A DNA stretch of 64,000 bases from Pseudophaeobacter flagellatus (GTDB taxonomy: Bacteria; Pseudomonadota; Alphaproteobacteria; Rhodobacterales; Rhodobacteraceae), in assembly GCF_021228235.1 (NCBI RefSeq), contig NZ_JAJQRG010000009.1, positions 1-64,000 of the forward strand, in the 5' to 3' direction. Below are positions 36,014 through 43,976 of the stretch, piece by piece. The position numbers were made by a program, and so were the translations under genes. Every line of letters starts with the position of its first letter. Position 1 is the first letter of the stretch. The notes beneath the pieces were generated by a model. It was not told where the DNA came from and did not search any database. It was given only the letters and a program-made list of their open reading frames with translations.

Positions 36014-36816
36014 ATTGCCAACTTGCCGTTATTCCTGGCGGAGTTTAGCTGGTCAACATGAATATTTCAGCTGAGATGCCACGCCTGAAAGGCTATCGTT
36101 TCCCCCGTTCAATTGTCGCCTATGCAGTTTGAGCCTATCATCGCTTCGCGCTCAGCACGGCGGATGTTGAGGATTTGCTGGCCGAGCGAGGCGTCATCGT
36201 TAGCCGGGAAACCGTTCGAAAATGGGTCAACCGGTTTGGTCGGCATTTCGCCTGTTGCGTAAAACGCGACCGACCTGCTGCGGCGGATAAGTGGCATCTG
36301 GATGAAGTCGTTGTCCCGATAAACGGCATTAAGATGTGGCTGTGGCGCGCGGTCGACAGCAATGGCGACGTGCTCGATATTCTGGTGCAACCAAGGCGAA
36401 ATGCCAAAGCGGCAAGGCGATTTCTTCGGCGGCTGATCGCTCGATTTGGCCAGCCCCGCGTTATCGTCACGGACAAATTGCGCAGTTACATCAAGCCGAT
36501 CCGCCAGCTGGCGCCGGCCGCAGATCACCGGGCTCACAAGGGCCTGAATAATCGTATTGAGGGCTCGCACCGACCAACGCGGAAACGAGAGAAGCTCATG
36601 GGCCGGTTCAAGTCGCTCAGGCAGGCGCAGCGCTTCCTCTACGCCCACGACCAGATAAACACGATCTTCCGTCCCCGCCGCTATCGCCTGTCCAGCATTT
36701 CCTACCGCCACGCCCGATCAGATGCCTTCGACCTGTGGCGCAGCTACGCCGCAGACATAACCACGTGATCGTACCCGCCTGGGGCTTTTGCGATCAGTGC
36801 AGAACAAGTTGGCAAT
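36014..36816 (+). mobile_element. IS6-family insertion sequence (defective)
   Basis: ATTGCCAACTTG at 36014-36025 and its complement at 36805-36816 form the ends of an approximately 803-bp element containing a single transposase frame. It belongs to the same subgroup as the remnant at 20.7-22.4 kb. It lies immediately upstream of the peptide gene at 36914, so element-derived promoter activity could matter there. Confidence 0.7.
36058..36768 (+). pseudogene. IS6-family DDE transposase with an in-frame TGA
   Basis: The frame begins MNISAEMPRLKGYRFPRSIV at 36058 and meets TGA at 36130-36132 where relatives have Trp (AVWAYHRFALST). It then continues in the same frame: helix-turn-helix DVEDLLAERGVIVSRETVRKW, catalytic Asp in WHLDEVV, Asp in VIVTDKLRSY, Glu in NRIEGSH, and a normal C-terminus ending SYAADITT. 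One Trp to opal change inactivates an otherwise complete gene. Confidence 0.88.
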
Positions 36817-36821
36817 CCCCA

Positions 36822-36913
36822 TTGACACGTTAAGTTGAAATGAGTTTTCTGTTTCAGCTTACACGGAGAGACAAATGATCTCTACCTGATCAAACTTTTC
36901 GAGAAAGGAAGAT
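36822..36913 (+). promoter_or_regulatory. Putative promoter/leader of the 35-residue peptide gene
   Basis: TTGACA at 36822-36827 lies just outside the IS6 end, with only T-rich candidates for the -10 box about 17 bases on. The leader also has GGAGAG followed by a five-codon frame (ATG at 36875, stop at 36887-36889). AAAGGAAG at 36904-36911 is the ribosome-binding site of the peptide gene. Confidence 0.35.
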
Positions 36914-37021
36914 ATGATGAAACTAGATTCGAGCAAAATCCTGATGTTAAAGGGCAGCAAGGCTGCCGCTGCTTCGAAAGTGGGTGAAATAGCCCCGCCA
37001 GGTACCGGTTTCTCTGCTTAA
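36914..37021 (+). CDS. Candidate RiPP precursor peptide (35 aa)
   Basis: The small gene has a good AAAGGAAG site 5 to 8 bases before tandem ATG codons. The product starts MMKLDSSKILMLKG, has a K/A/S-rich middle (GSKAAAASKVGEIAPP) and ends PGTGFSA. It is basic in its first two thirds, small-residue-rich, with a Pro-Pro-Gly turn and a C-terminal Phe-Ser-Ala; no Cys and no signal peptide. It is followed at 112 bp by a thioesterase gene and faces an operon with an HExxH peptide beta-hydroxylase, an adenylation enzyme and a carrier protein. That context, not similarity, is the basis for calling it a precursor or scaffold. His and Asp/Glu targets are few (D5, E25), so modification at Asp, Lys, Ser, Pro or the tail is possible. 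Confidence 0.55.
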   Translation: MMKLDSSKILMLKGSKAAAASKVGEIAPPGTGFSA

Positions 37022-37132
37022 CGGACACATCAATCCAAGTTTTGAAGAGAGGGGCGGTCTGCAAAATGACGGGCCGCCTCAATCATGCTTCCAGCCTTAT
37101 CCTGCTTTATTTTGGAAACAAGACAGTTGCTG

Positions 37133-37801
37133 ATGACCACAGACCCGCAAATGGACCAAACGTTTCGTTCAATTGCGCGCTTGACCAAAAATTGGCCGGG
37201 CCGTTCAGTTGGACCTCATGGAGCGGGAAGATACCTGAATTCAGCCGGTTCTCTCCCTCCGATCCTGTGGTTCTTCAATGCTGGGCACGAACCAGTGAAT
37301 TTCTATGCTGCACTGGATCCAGAGCAGCAGTTTTTTGCACTCCGCTCTCTTAGCGTCATCATGAAACCATCGCCTGAACGGGATCAGTTGGGGGCCGAAA
37401 TGGCACAGCACCTAGCGGAGGAACTGACAGACATACTCCCCAATGACATTGCGCTTGTGGGGGGGAATTGCCAAGGGGCACCTTATGCCATCAGCTTTGC
37501 GCAGCGACTCCTGGAACTTGGCCACGACATTAAATCGGTTGCCGCTATTGATGCCATACCCGACAGGGCAATAGCCGTTCCTGCGTTGCTCAATTTTGGC
37601 GAAGGAGCCCCGGAAAGAAACCCGTTCCTGAGTGATTTTGCCCTGACCAGCAAGCGGGTGAAAAACCTGTTTCCGGCTTATCGGCAAGCCCGTTTGCCCT
37701 GTGGGCATGGCCACTACTTCGATGAGGAAAACCTCCCTTACCTCCTTGCGAACATTGAAAATTTCATAGGGACCCGTATTCGTGCCGAAGTGCATCAGTG
37801 A
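37133..37801 (+). CDS. Alpha/beta-hydrolase thioesterase with a Cys nucleophile
   Basis: About 222 residues from the ATG at 37133 (an ATG at 37085 is possible but lacks a site). The thioesterase fold is indicated by PPILWFFNAGHEPVNFYAAL, the nucleophile elbow VGGNCQGAPYAISFAQRL and the C-terminal His in CGHGHYF. The elbow has Cys113 where most thioesterases have Ser (G-x-C-x-G). Cys thioesterases are known from NRPS systems that make strained or acyl-transfer products such as beta-lactones. The last 38 bp overlap the carrier-protein gene tail to tail. Likely role: release or transfer of a carrier-bound acyl group, perhaps onto the upstream peptide (inference). Confidence 0.7.
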   Translation: MTTDPQMDQTFRSIARLTKNWPGRSVGPHGAGRYLNSAGSLPPILWFFNAGHEPVNFYAALDPEQQFFALRSLSVIMKPSPERDQLGAEMAQHLAEELTDILPNDIALVGGNCQGAPYAISFAQRLLELGHDIKSVAAIDAIPDRAIAVPALLNFGEGAPERNPFLSDFALTSKRVKNLFPAYRQARLPCGHGHYFDEENLPYLLANIENFIGTRIRAEVHQ

Positions 37802-38000
37802 GCGTTACCGGGGTGGAATGTGAAAACAGAATGGATGGATGAACTTCCGTTCCAAGACATCGACCAATCAGGCGACACAGTTCAACGGCTTTCAGGGAAT
37901 CCCCGCCCAGGTCAAAAAAATCACTGTCTTGCAACAGTTCGGCATCGGGAAAGCAGGTATTGAATGCGTCTGTGACACAATCGCCTAGCTCAGAGGACAT
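37764..38000 (-). CDS. Stand-alone acyl/peptidyl carrier protein
   Basis: 78 residues with the phosphopantetheine site DFFDLGGDSLKAVELCRLIG (Ser35); the LGGDS form is typical of peptidyl-type carriers. The N-terminal SSELGDCVTDAFNTCFPDAELL and C-terminal HPSILFSHSTPVTLTDALRH fit helices I and IV. The start overlaps the end of the adenylation gene by 11 bp, so the two are translated together and the enzyme probably loads this carrier. The 3' end overlaps the convergent thioesterase gene. Confidence 0.85.
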   Translation of the reverse strand: MSSELGDCVTDAFNTCFPDAELLQDSDFFDLGGDSLKAVELCRLIGRCLGTEVHPSILFSHSTPVTLTDALRHEYGSL

Positions 38001-39459
38001 GGCATATCTCCGGAGCGTTTACGATCAGCTGATGCAGGTGTGCCCTGGCGACTTTGAGACCGGATGTCTTGGGGAGCGCCTGCATCAGCACGATTTTATC
38101 CGGCCTTGTCAGTGGTGACAGATGTGCTCTCAACCGGGTTTTGAAATCACTCAGCTGGCTTGGGGCGGCTTCAATGACGGCAATGATCTGGTCTTCATCA
38201 CCGGCCGCGCCAGGGCTGGAAATCACGCAGCAAAGCGCCGCGCCGGTAACCATCTGTATTTGATTTTCCAGGTCCGGCGCATTGAAGGAAACGCCGTTGC
38301 GGCACAGGTATTCCTGAACTCTTCCCACAACATACAGATATCCGTCGTCATCCAGGTAGCCGCGATCACCGGGGCGAGCGGTATTTTCATTCACCTGCGT
38401 TTCAATATGGCCGACCTCATTTGTCGGCAAGGACTGGCCTTGGTCGTCGACGATCCTGATATGATGATGTGGAAGCGGCATTCCGACGGAGTTCGAATGG
38501 CTGTCAACCTCATTCCCTTCAAGGCGGGATATTATGCCCGTTTGCGTCGAAGAATAAGTAACGCAAAGCGTGTCTGACAGGATGGACTTTGCTTCGGTCA
38601 GAGCAGGGCTAAGTAATGGGCCGCCGATACTTTGCATTTTGACCAAGCGGTCATAGCGCGGCCCATCCCCGACCAGCCCCTGGTCCTTGATGTGCTGGAC
38701 CAGGCCGCGGATCAATACCGGCGGCAAGGTGACTTCTTCAGCATTCTCGTGCATAAGGGCCGCATCAAGTTCCGCATAGCTGAAAAAAACTGGAACAGTG
38801 ATGATCTTTCGGCCGCTGATCGCGTTGCGGTACCAGATATAGCGTGTTCCCGGAAAGCTGAGATTGAGGCAGGAGACGGCATTTCCCCAATGGCCTCTTT
38901 CGCCACCGAGGGCCATGCGGTCAAGCGCGCTCAAGAGTTCCGCATGAGAGACGGGGTGCAGCGCCGGAACCCCTGTTGTTCCAGAGCTCATGATGAAATC
39001 TGCCGTACCACCCGGCACGGCTGGAAAAACCAACCCGTCCGAAGTGTCAGTCGCCACAACAACTCTTGGAAATTCCAAAATTCCATCGTGCTGCGCCAGC
39101 TTCCTGAAGTCCGAAAAGATATATGCAGCACGCGCCCTCGTGGCCCTCTCCATAATGTCCGAAGGCGGGCTTCTGAAATCGAGCACCAGGGGCGATACCC
39201 CCAATGCCCATAGCGCAAAAATTGCGGCGAACGCGTCAATCTGGTTGGTGTTGGCAAGCCCCACCACCTGACCTGCGGCAACGCCGTGTTCTGCAAAGGC
39301 CAACCGCGTCAACTCGATACGTGCTTTGAAGTCTGAGTATGTGAGACGCCCGATCCCGGTTCCGATTCCAGTCCCGCCGCCGACTTCGAAAAGTATGGCT
39401 TGGGGGGTGGCCTCTACCTGTTTCAGAAAGGCCGCGCCAATGGTGTCAGCAGCGTACAT
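37990..39459 (-). CDS. AMP-forming adenylation enzyme (NRPS-like/acyl-CoA synthetase superfamily)
   Basis: 489 residues from the ATG at 39459. Motifs are A3 DFIMSSGTTGVPALH, A5 CVTYSSTQTG (TQ where TE is usual), A7 RPGDRGYLDDDGYLYVVGR, A8 GRVQEYLCRNGVSFNAPDLE and A10 LPKTSGLKVARAHL with its Lys. The domain is complete and mono-functional. It should activate an amino or carboxylic acid and load the downstream carrier protein. Its start lies 14 bp inside the hydroxylase gene, which argues for a shared pathway. The substrate cannot be read from the sequence. Confidence 0.85.
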   Translation of the reverse strand: MYAADTIGAAFLKQVEATPQAILFEVGGGTGIGTGIGRLTYSDFKARIELTRLAFAEHGVAAGQVVGLANTNQIDAFAAIFALWALGVSPLVLDFRSPPSDIMERATRARAAYIFSDFRKLAQHDGILEFPRVVVATDTSDGLVFPAVPGGTADFIMSSGTTGVPALHPVSHAELLSALDRMALGGERGHWGNAVSCLNLSFPGTRYIWYRNAISGRKIITVPVFFSYAELDAALMHENAEEVTLPPVLIRGLVQHIKDQGLVGDGPRYDRLVKMQSIGGPLLSPALTEAKSILSDTLCVTYSSTQTGIISRLEGNEVDSHSNSVGMPLPHHHIRIVDDQGQSLPTNEVGHIETQVNENTARPGDRGYLDDDGYLYVVGRVQEYLCRNGVSFNAPDLENQIQMVTGAALCCVISSPGAAGDEDQIIAVIEAAPSQLSDFKTRLRAHLSPLTRPDKIVLMQALPKTSGLKVARAHLHQLIVNAPEICHVL

Positions 39460-40447
39460 CTGACATCGCCCTCTGTGCGTCATCAAACAATTGTCGGCCC
39501 AATGGCGTCATACGTGCATGCCGCTGAATTTCAGTGGCACAATCCTGATAGATGATAGAAGCCTGCGTGCTTTGGCGGCGCAGCTCTTCGGCGTCCGACC
39601 CACAAAAGCCATTGTCGAGAATGCACGTCGCGGACTGCACCATGCGCGCGGACACCCAGGCGGCATGGAAAATCCCTTCCATAGGGCGCGGCGAAGACCG
39701 AAGCGGCGACGTGTACCGCTCGGTATCCTTATTCAAAAGGACCGGGTCATCAAGATGATACAAGAACAGCTTTGCATGAGAGCTTTCGTGAACCAGCGTC
39801 ATCAGAACCGTTGGCAGCCTATCAATCTTGTCAGAATTCACCAAGATCGACCCGAAAGCTGCGAAGACCGTGGCACCGACAAAGCCGCTCTTCGTCGGAT
39901 CTTCGTTAACGGCAAGGTAGATCTGCGGCGCGAGGAGGTCGAATTCCCTGGCCCAGTCAGGCGCGTAGGTCTGCAGCATCTCTCTTGCCAGATTGATCTT
40001 GGCAACCGCTTTCTTCGCCTCCTCGACGCCGGGCGCGTGCAGATCTGCTGTAAGCCCGGCATCATCGCAATAGGCACGACGAAGAAGGTCACATGCGGTG
40101 GGCCCCAGTTCTTTTTCAGACAGGCCGCGCACCCTGAGGCCGCTTGCCTGCACCTGATCGGGGAGCTGTAGAAATTCCAGACAGGCCCGTTCAAAGCCGG
40201 GTTCATCCTGTGAAAGCGCAGCATTCAATATCGCGTCATGGGCGGCATAAATACAGCTGTCGGGGTGCCCCTGACCAGAGAAAATACGCTTCAGTTTTTC
40301 TTCTGCCCTCGCATTGTCTTCGGGGCTGTCCCAGACCTCAAGCAGCAAGTGCCGCAACGAGGTTTCCAGCCTGTCGATTAGCCGAGTGATCGTTTCCCGA
40401 ATATCATCCGCATTCGGGAGCAAGGTTGTTCCAAACTGGGTTTCCAT
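39446..40447 (-). CDS. HExxH-type peptide/aminoacyl beta-hydroxylase-like protein
   Basis: 333 residues with TLVHESSHAKLFLYHLDDP (HExxH at 220-224) followed by YTSPLRSSPRPMEGIFHAAWVSARM (about 245-269). The pairing of HExxH with Y.SP.R..PRP..G..H is the mark of the HExxH-motif peptide-modification family. Members have been described as 2-oxoglutarate/iron-dependent beta-hydroxylases associated with RiPP clusters; they are not proteases. No signal peptide or membrane segment. First gene of a tight three-gene operon. Here the substrate could be the peptide at 36914 or an acyl group on the carrier. Confidence 0.75.
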   Translation of the reverse strand: METQFGTTLLPNADDIRETITRLIDRLETSLRHLLLEVWDSPEDNARAEEKLKRIFSGQGHPDSCIYAAHDAILNAALSQDEPGFERACLEFLQLPDQVQASGLRVRGLSEKELGPTACDLLRRAYCDDAGLTADLHAPGVEEAKKAVAKINLAREMLQTYAPDWAREFDLLAPQIYLAVNEDPTKSGFVGATVFAAFGSILVNSDKIDRLPTVLMTLVHESSHAKLFLYHLDDPVLLNKDTERYTSPLRSSPRPMEGIFHAAWVSARMVQSATCILDNGFCGSDAEELRRQSTQASIIYQDCATEIQRHARMTPLGRQLFDDAQRAMSDVRC

Positions 40448-40933
40448 AAGACTTACCTGGTAGATGATTTGTACTTAAATGATCCTGCTTTCTGGAGAGG
40501 TTTGCAGTTCAGCAATAACGCACCCGGGAAAGGTTCAATGCCGTTTTGTCTACCTGCTCCGGTACAATGTATGCGTCGTCAGACGTTCGTTTTTCAAGTG
40601 CTGTTTGTGGATTTGCTTCATGCTTAGGGAGAGAGGAGGACCGTTCAGGATACTTCCTGCGCATTACCGGCCTTGTTGCCAACCGCAGCACCGGAGGCGG
40701 TTATTGAGGGCGGATGAAACGCAGTTTTCTGCAGTTCGGCCATTGGCCTTCGCCACCGCAACACTTTCATTGCTGTGCCTGGCACAAATGTCGCGATTGG
40801 GCCGACTGGAGCCAACTAGCGGTCGGAATCAGGTGCGATATCGCTGCAACCACGCTGCCGCATATCCGCTTCGAGCCCATTTTAACCGATCCTTGCAATG
40901 GAAAGGGTAAGAAAGAAGTTTTCGGGAGATCCA
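40448..40933. other. Intergenic region upstream of the hydroxylase operon
   Basis: About 490 bp without a gene I can support. Short open frames on both strands (for example 40509-40691 minus, 40714-40941 plus) lack ribosome-binding sites and familiar motifs. It should contain the promoter of the hydroxylase operon on the minus strand. It may include decayed mobile DNA, given the neighbours. Confidence 0.4.
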
Positions 40934-41474
40934 ATGACTAAGGAAACCGCCACCCTAATCGCCGCGGGCGTTGCGGCTGTAATATCGATCTTGAACTTGC
41001 TCTTAACCGCTCAAATTGCGAAAGCAAGAAGAGGTGCGCGGGGCTATTAGGCAAGCTGCGGCAGAAAACCTGAATGATGTTGGACGCTTGGTACATGAAG
41101 TTATTGCACTGAGCTATGTGCTTGCGAAGGTCAGTTCTGATCAAGCCCACAAGGAAAAACACGAGAAGGCTCGGGAAGCTGCCGACAGGCTGAAGTCAAA
41201 GCGATTGGACGTTAGGTACTCTCTTTGGGGTATTGAAGAAGGCTTGCGAACCCTTACACGAATTCCCGATTGGGTCGCACACATGCGAGTCGATACTAAG
41301 CGAAGAGAGCAACTTTTGGTTGCTGCTTCCGAATTGGGCGCAATCTTAAATGATGTTATCCGGAAGACGTACCTTACCGGAGCGGTTCCTGGCAGGTGTT
41401 CAAGATGGCGAGTTCAACGAAAAGCGGCCAAAGCAAAGTCGATTTTCGACGACTTTATAAACACCAAGGCTTGA
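40934..41474 (+). pseudogene. Membrane-anchored hypothetical protein with a frameshift
   Basis: The ATG at 40934 follows GGGAGAT and encodes TLIAAGVAAVISILNLLLTA, a membrane helix, then QIAKARRGARGY and a stop. From 41016 another frame continues as a helical, charged domain (QEEVRGAIRQAAAENLNDVGRL through AKSIFDDFINTKA). Joining the frames near CGAAAGCAAGAAGAGG would give one protein of about 178 residues with an N-terminal anchor and a coiled-coil-like cytoplasmic part. Function unknown. Confidence 0.55.
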
Positions 41475-41657
41475 GGCGGTGTCGCAGAGATCGGATAAAT
41501 AGTCTGCATCCAGTCCATTCGGTGATGATTGGTGGATTCACCCGCGGCGAACGGCCGCTCCTGACATGCTCATGCAGCATGGTTGCTCCTCCCAGCTGAC
41601 AAGTCCCAAGACTTTGCAAATGGCGCTTTCTGCGCAGAGCTGCCATAGGAAGATATG

Positions 41658-42479
41658 CTACCGCGTCTTCGAGAACATTAGCTCAGTTGCCCTGTCTACG
41701 CTTTCGCGGACCGGGTCCAGGTTTAGCCTGGCATAGATAGCGGTGGACTGTTGCGAGCGGTGGCCAAGCGATTTGCCGATGATATAGCCATTGGCCCCCG
41801 TCGCCGCTTGATAGCTGCCAAGTGTGCGGCGCAGGTCGTGTATGCGCAGGTTTTCAATGCCTGCTTCTGCCAAAATACGGGTCCAGGCTTTCTTGGGGTC
41901 GGCCAAGTGGCCGCTCTTGCCGGAGCCTGCAAATACATAGGGGCTGTCCGATCTCAGCTTACGTTCGATCAGCAATTCAACGGCTTGCTGCGGCAGGTGG
42001 ACTGTCAGCGGGTCGGCGTTTTTGGTTTCCTCAATGCGCCAGGTTGCGGCTTCAAAGCTGATATCCTTCCACATCATTGCCAGGGTGTTTGATTTGCGCG
42101 CGCCAGTCAGCAGAGAGATCATAAAGAAATCCCGCGCGGCCTCATTGGGTTCATTCGCCAGGGCTTCAAAGAAACGGGGCAGCTCATCTGGTTGCAGGAA
42201 CCTGTCGCGGCTCTGTTCACGGAATTTCTTGATCCCGGTCGCCGGGTTCACGCCCTTCCACCCCCATTCGATCCCCTTGTTGAAAATGGAACGAATGCGT
42301 TCAAGCAGGCGATTAGCCTGATATATGCCGTTTTCCTTACCGATCTTTGCATGCAGCCTTTCAACCTCGGCCCGGTCAATGCTGGAAATTTTACGGCGGA
42401 ACCAGTGCGACAGATATTTGTTCACCTCGCGCTCGTCGTATTTCCACGATTTTTTATGAACCTTGGAGTATTTATCCAT
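41658..42479 (-). pseudogene. Tyrosine integrase lacking its N-terminus
   Basis: 273 residues that keep part of the core-binding domain and the full catalytic domain: Arg in LTGARKSNTLAMMW, HDLRRTLGSYQ, His in SLGHRSQQST and Tyr in AIYARL. The DUF4102-like N-terminal domain is absent, because sequence upstream of MDKYSKVHKKSW belongs to an IS3 element. A truncated protein could be made but would lack arm-site binding. It is probably the integrase of an older island whose cargo is the block to its left. Confidence 0.85.
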
Positions 42480-42626
42480 GTATTCACCAAAGAAGAAGCA
42501 CGGCGCGATGTCTTTGAGTACATCGAACTGTTCTACAACTCAAAACGCAAGCATACGAACAACGGCTTGCTTTCGCCCGTTGACTTCGAAGAAAGACAGC
42601 TCAAACTGGAAAAGGTAGGGGTCTAG
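42480..42626 (+). pseudogene. IS3-family OrfB C-terminal remnant
   Basis: The frame FTKEEARRDVFEYIELFYNS, KRKHTNNGLLSPVDFEERQ and a stop at 42624-42626 is the end of an IS3-type OrfB. The element's edge follows as GGGGGCACCTCA. The rest of the IS is missing; the fragment directly truncates the integrase at 42479. Confidence 0.8.
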
Positions 42627-42699
42627 GAAACTGGGGGCACCTCAAACCCACTGTCGGGGCTGTCAGCACTGTCAGAGGCACACCGTGAAAGCATCGAAT

Positions 42700-42988
42700 C
42701 TGACGGCTTTTCAACACGGATACCCCCAAGACTTATAAGATCCGCGCGTATCAGGGCGCGCTGTCCGCCTTCTTCGGGGGGGGGCAGTGGCTGCATAGAG
42801 AATCAGCCCCTGCAAGAAGTCGGCTGGCGTTCTGCGTTGGTGCGACACGCGCAGTACACATGTTGAAGCAAGCGGAGCGGAATGAAGCCCTTGAAAGCGC
42901 GCTTATGAAGTATTCAAAACCTGGGCCATCACGACAAAGTTCTTGGGTTGGAGCTTTTAGCCCGATTAACTTCTATGATCTAGTCTGA
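42700..42988 (+). pseudogene. Unidentified truncated open frame
   Basis: A frame without a start codon reads TDTPKTYKIRAYQGALSAFF, then GQWLHRESAPARSRLAFCVG, ATRAVHMLKQAERNEALESA and ends at a TGA at about 42986-42988. It looks like the C-terminal part of a real protein cut by the IS3 event, but I do not recognise the family. It includes a run of nine G. Confidence 0.3.
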
Positions 42989-43976
42989 CGACCTGTCCCG
43001 ACAAGGCAGAACTCATGCATGCCAGGGCGACAGCGAGTGCTGAGCGACCATCTTCGGCTGTGGCCGATGGCGTACGATTTGTTGTCACCGCATTGTGGAA
43101 TTCGTCCAGCGCTCGATAGAATGAGCTATCATAGCGTTCGAGAAAGAAATGTTTGAGCGGTTCGCGGGCAACGGTGCGGCAGTTGTCCCAGCGGACTAGA
43201 TTGTCCTCCCGGTGGTTCAGCGTCTGCACCATTCCTTTGTCGCCGAATGCTTCAAGGCGTTGGTCGAATCCATAGGCACATGAGCGGGAATTGTTGATGT
43301 GAACCAGTGCGCCAGATGGCATTTTCAACGTTGTCATCGTCAGATCGAAATCGCCCTCGGCACCGATTTGGTCGTCGAACATGCAGGAGCCGAAAGCCTG
43401 CACTTCCACCGGGCGTTCCCCCGCGATCCAGCATAACAGATCTATATCGTGAATCGTGGCGTCAACGAAATAGCCGCCAGAGGCCCGAACATATTCAATG
43501 GGTGGTGTGCTGGGTTCTCTGGACCAGCTCATCAGCATATTTAAACGCCCAACCTCGCCTCTCTTGACCGCCTCGCGCAGCGCATTGTTGTCCGGATCAA
43601 ACCTTCGGTTGAAGCCGAGCATGAAGGGCACAGGGTTGGCGTCGAGTGCTGCCAGGGCCTGATCCACCCGATCAAGTGACTGATCCAGAGGCTTCTCACA
43701 ATAGATCGGCTTGCCAGCTTTTGCGGCTGCGATGATATAGTCGACATGCGTGTCTGTCGGGGTTGCGATAATGACCGCATCGACGGCTGAATCCGCCAAC
43801 ACAGTGTCCAGATCATCCATGGCCCGTCCACCATATATTTTTGCGACCTTTTGGGCAGATTCCATGCGCGGGTTGAACACCACTTCCAGCTGCAGTCCGG
43901 GGTGTGCGTTAATCTTGGGGCCATAAACATGCGCCATTCGTCCTGTCCCCATCAGGGCCAACTGCAAGGTTTTCAT
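42966..43976 (-). CDS. Gfo/Idh/MocA-family dehydrogenase (inositol 2-dehydrogenase-like)
   Basis: 336 residues from the ATG at 43976. The N-terminal Rossmann domain shows LALMGTGRMAHVYGPKI, AVIIATPTDTHVDYI and the catalytic-site YCEKPLDQSL. The C-terminal domain has MLGFNRRFDPD, GGYFVDATIHDIDLLCWIAG (with the conserved D..H) and GALVHINNSRSCAYGFDQR. It oxidises a sugar or cyclitol with NAD(P). The start overlaps the stop of the GMC oxidoreductase by one base (TGATG). It probably acts on the ligand of the nearby CUT2 importer. Confidence 0.88.
   Translation of the reverse strand: MKTLQLALMGTGRMAHVYGPKINAHPGLQLEVVFNPRMESAQKVAKIYGGRAMDDLDTVLADSAVDAVIIATPTDTHVDYIIAAAKAGKPIYCEKPLDQSLDRVDQALAALDANPVPFMLGFNRRFDPDNNALREAVKRGEVGRLNMLMSWSREPSTPPIEYVRASGGYFVDATIHDIDLLCWIAGERPVEVQAFGSCMFDDQIGAEGDFDLTMTTLKMPSGALVHINNSRSCAYGFDQRLEAFGDKGMVQTLNHREDNLVRWDNCRTVAREPLKHFFLERYDSSFYRALDEFHNAVTTNRTPSATAEDGRSALAVALACMSSALSGQVVRLDHRS

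Noticed and set aside
2675-36132. Programmed readthrough or a suppressor tRNA linking the three in-frame stops
   Set aside because: All three stop codons are involved, two of the genes are IS transposases, and no suppressor tRNA gene is present. Plain inactivation or sequence error is simpler.
36875-36889. A five-codon frame with GGAGAG upstream of the peptide gene
   Set aside because: Too short to judge; no terminator/antiterminator pair is visible, so I do not call an attenuator.
37066-37353. An open frame with a good ribosome-binding site (AGAGAGGGG, ATG at 37066) just before the thioesterase
   Set aside because: It overlaps the thioesterase in another frame and its product looks like a shadow translation. 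The site might still serve translation near this point, so the thioesterase start remains a little uncertain.
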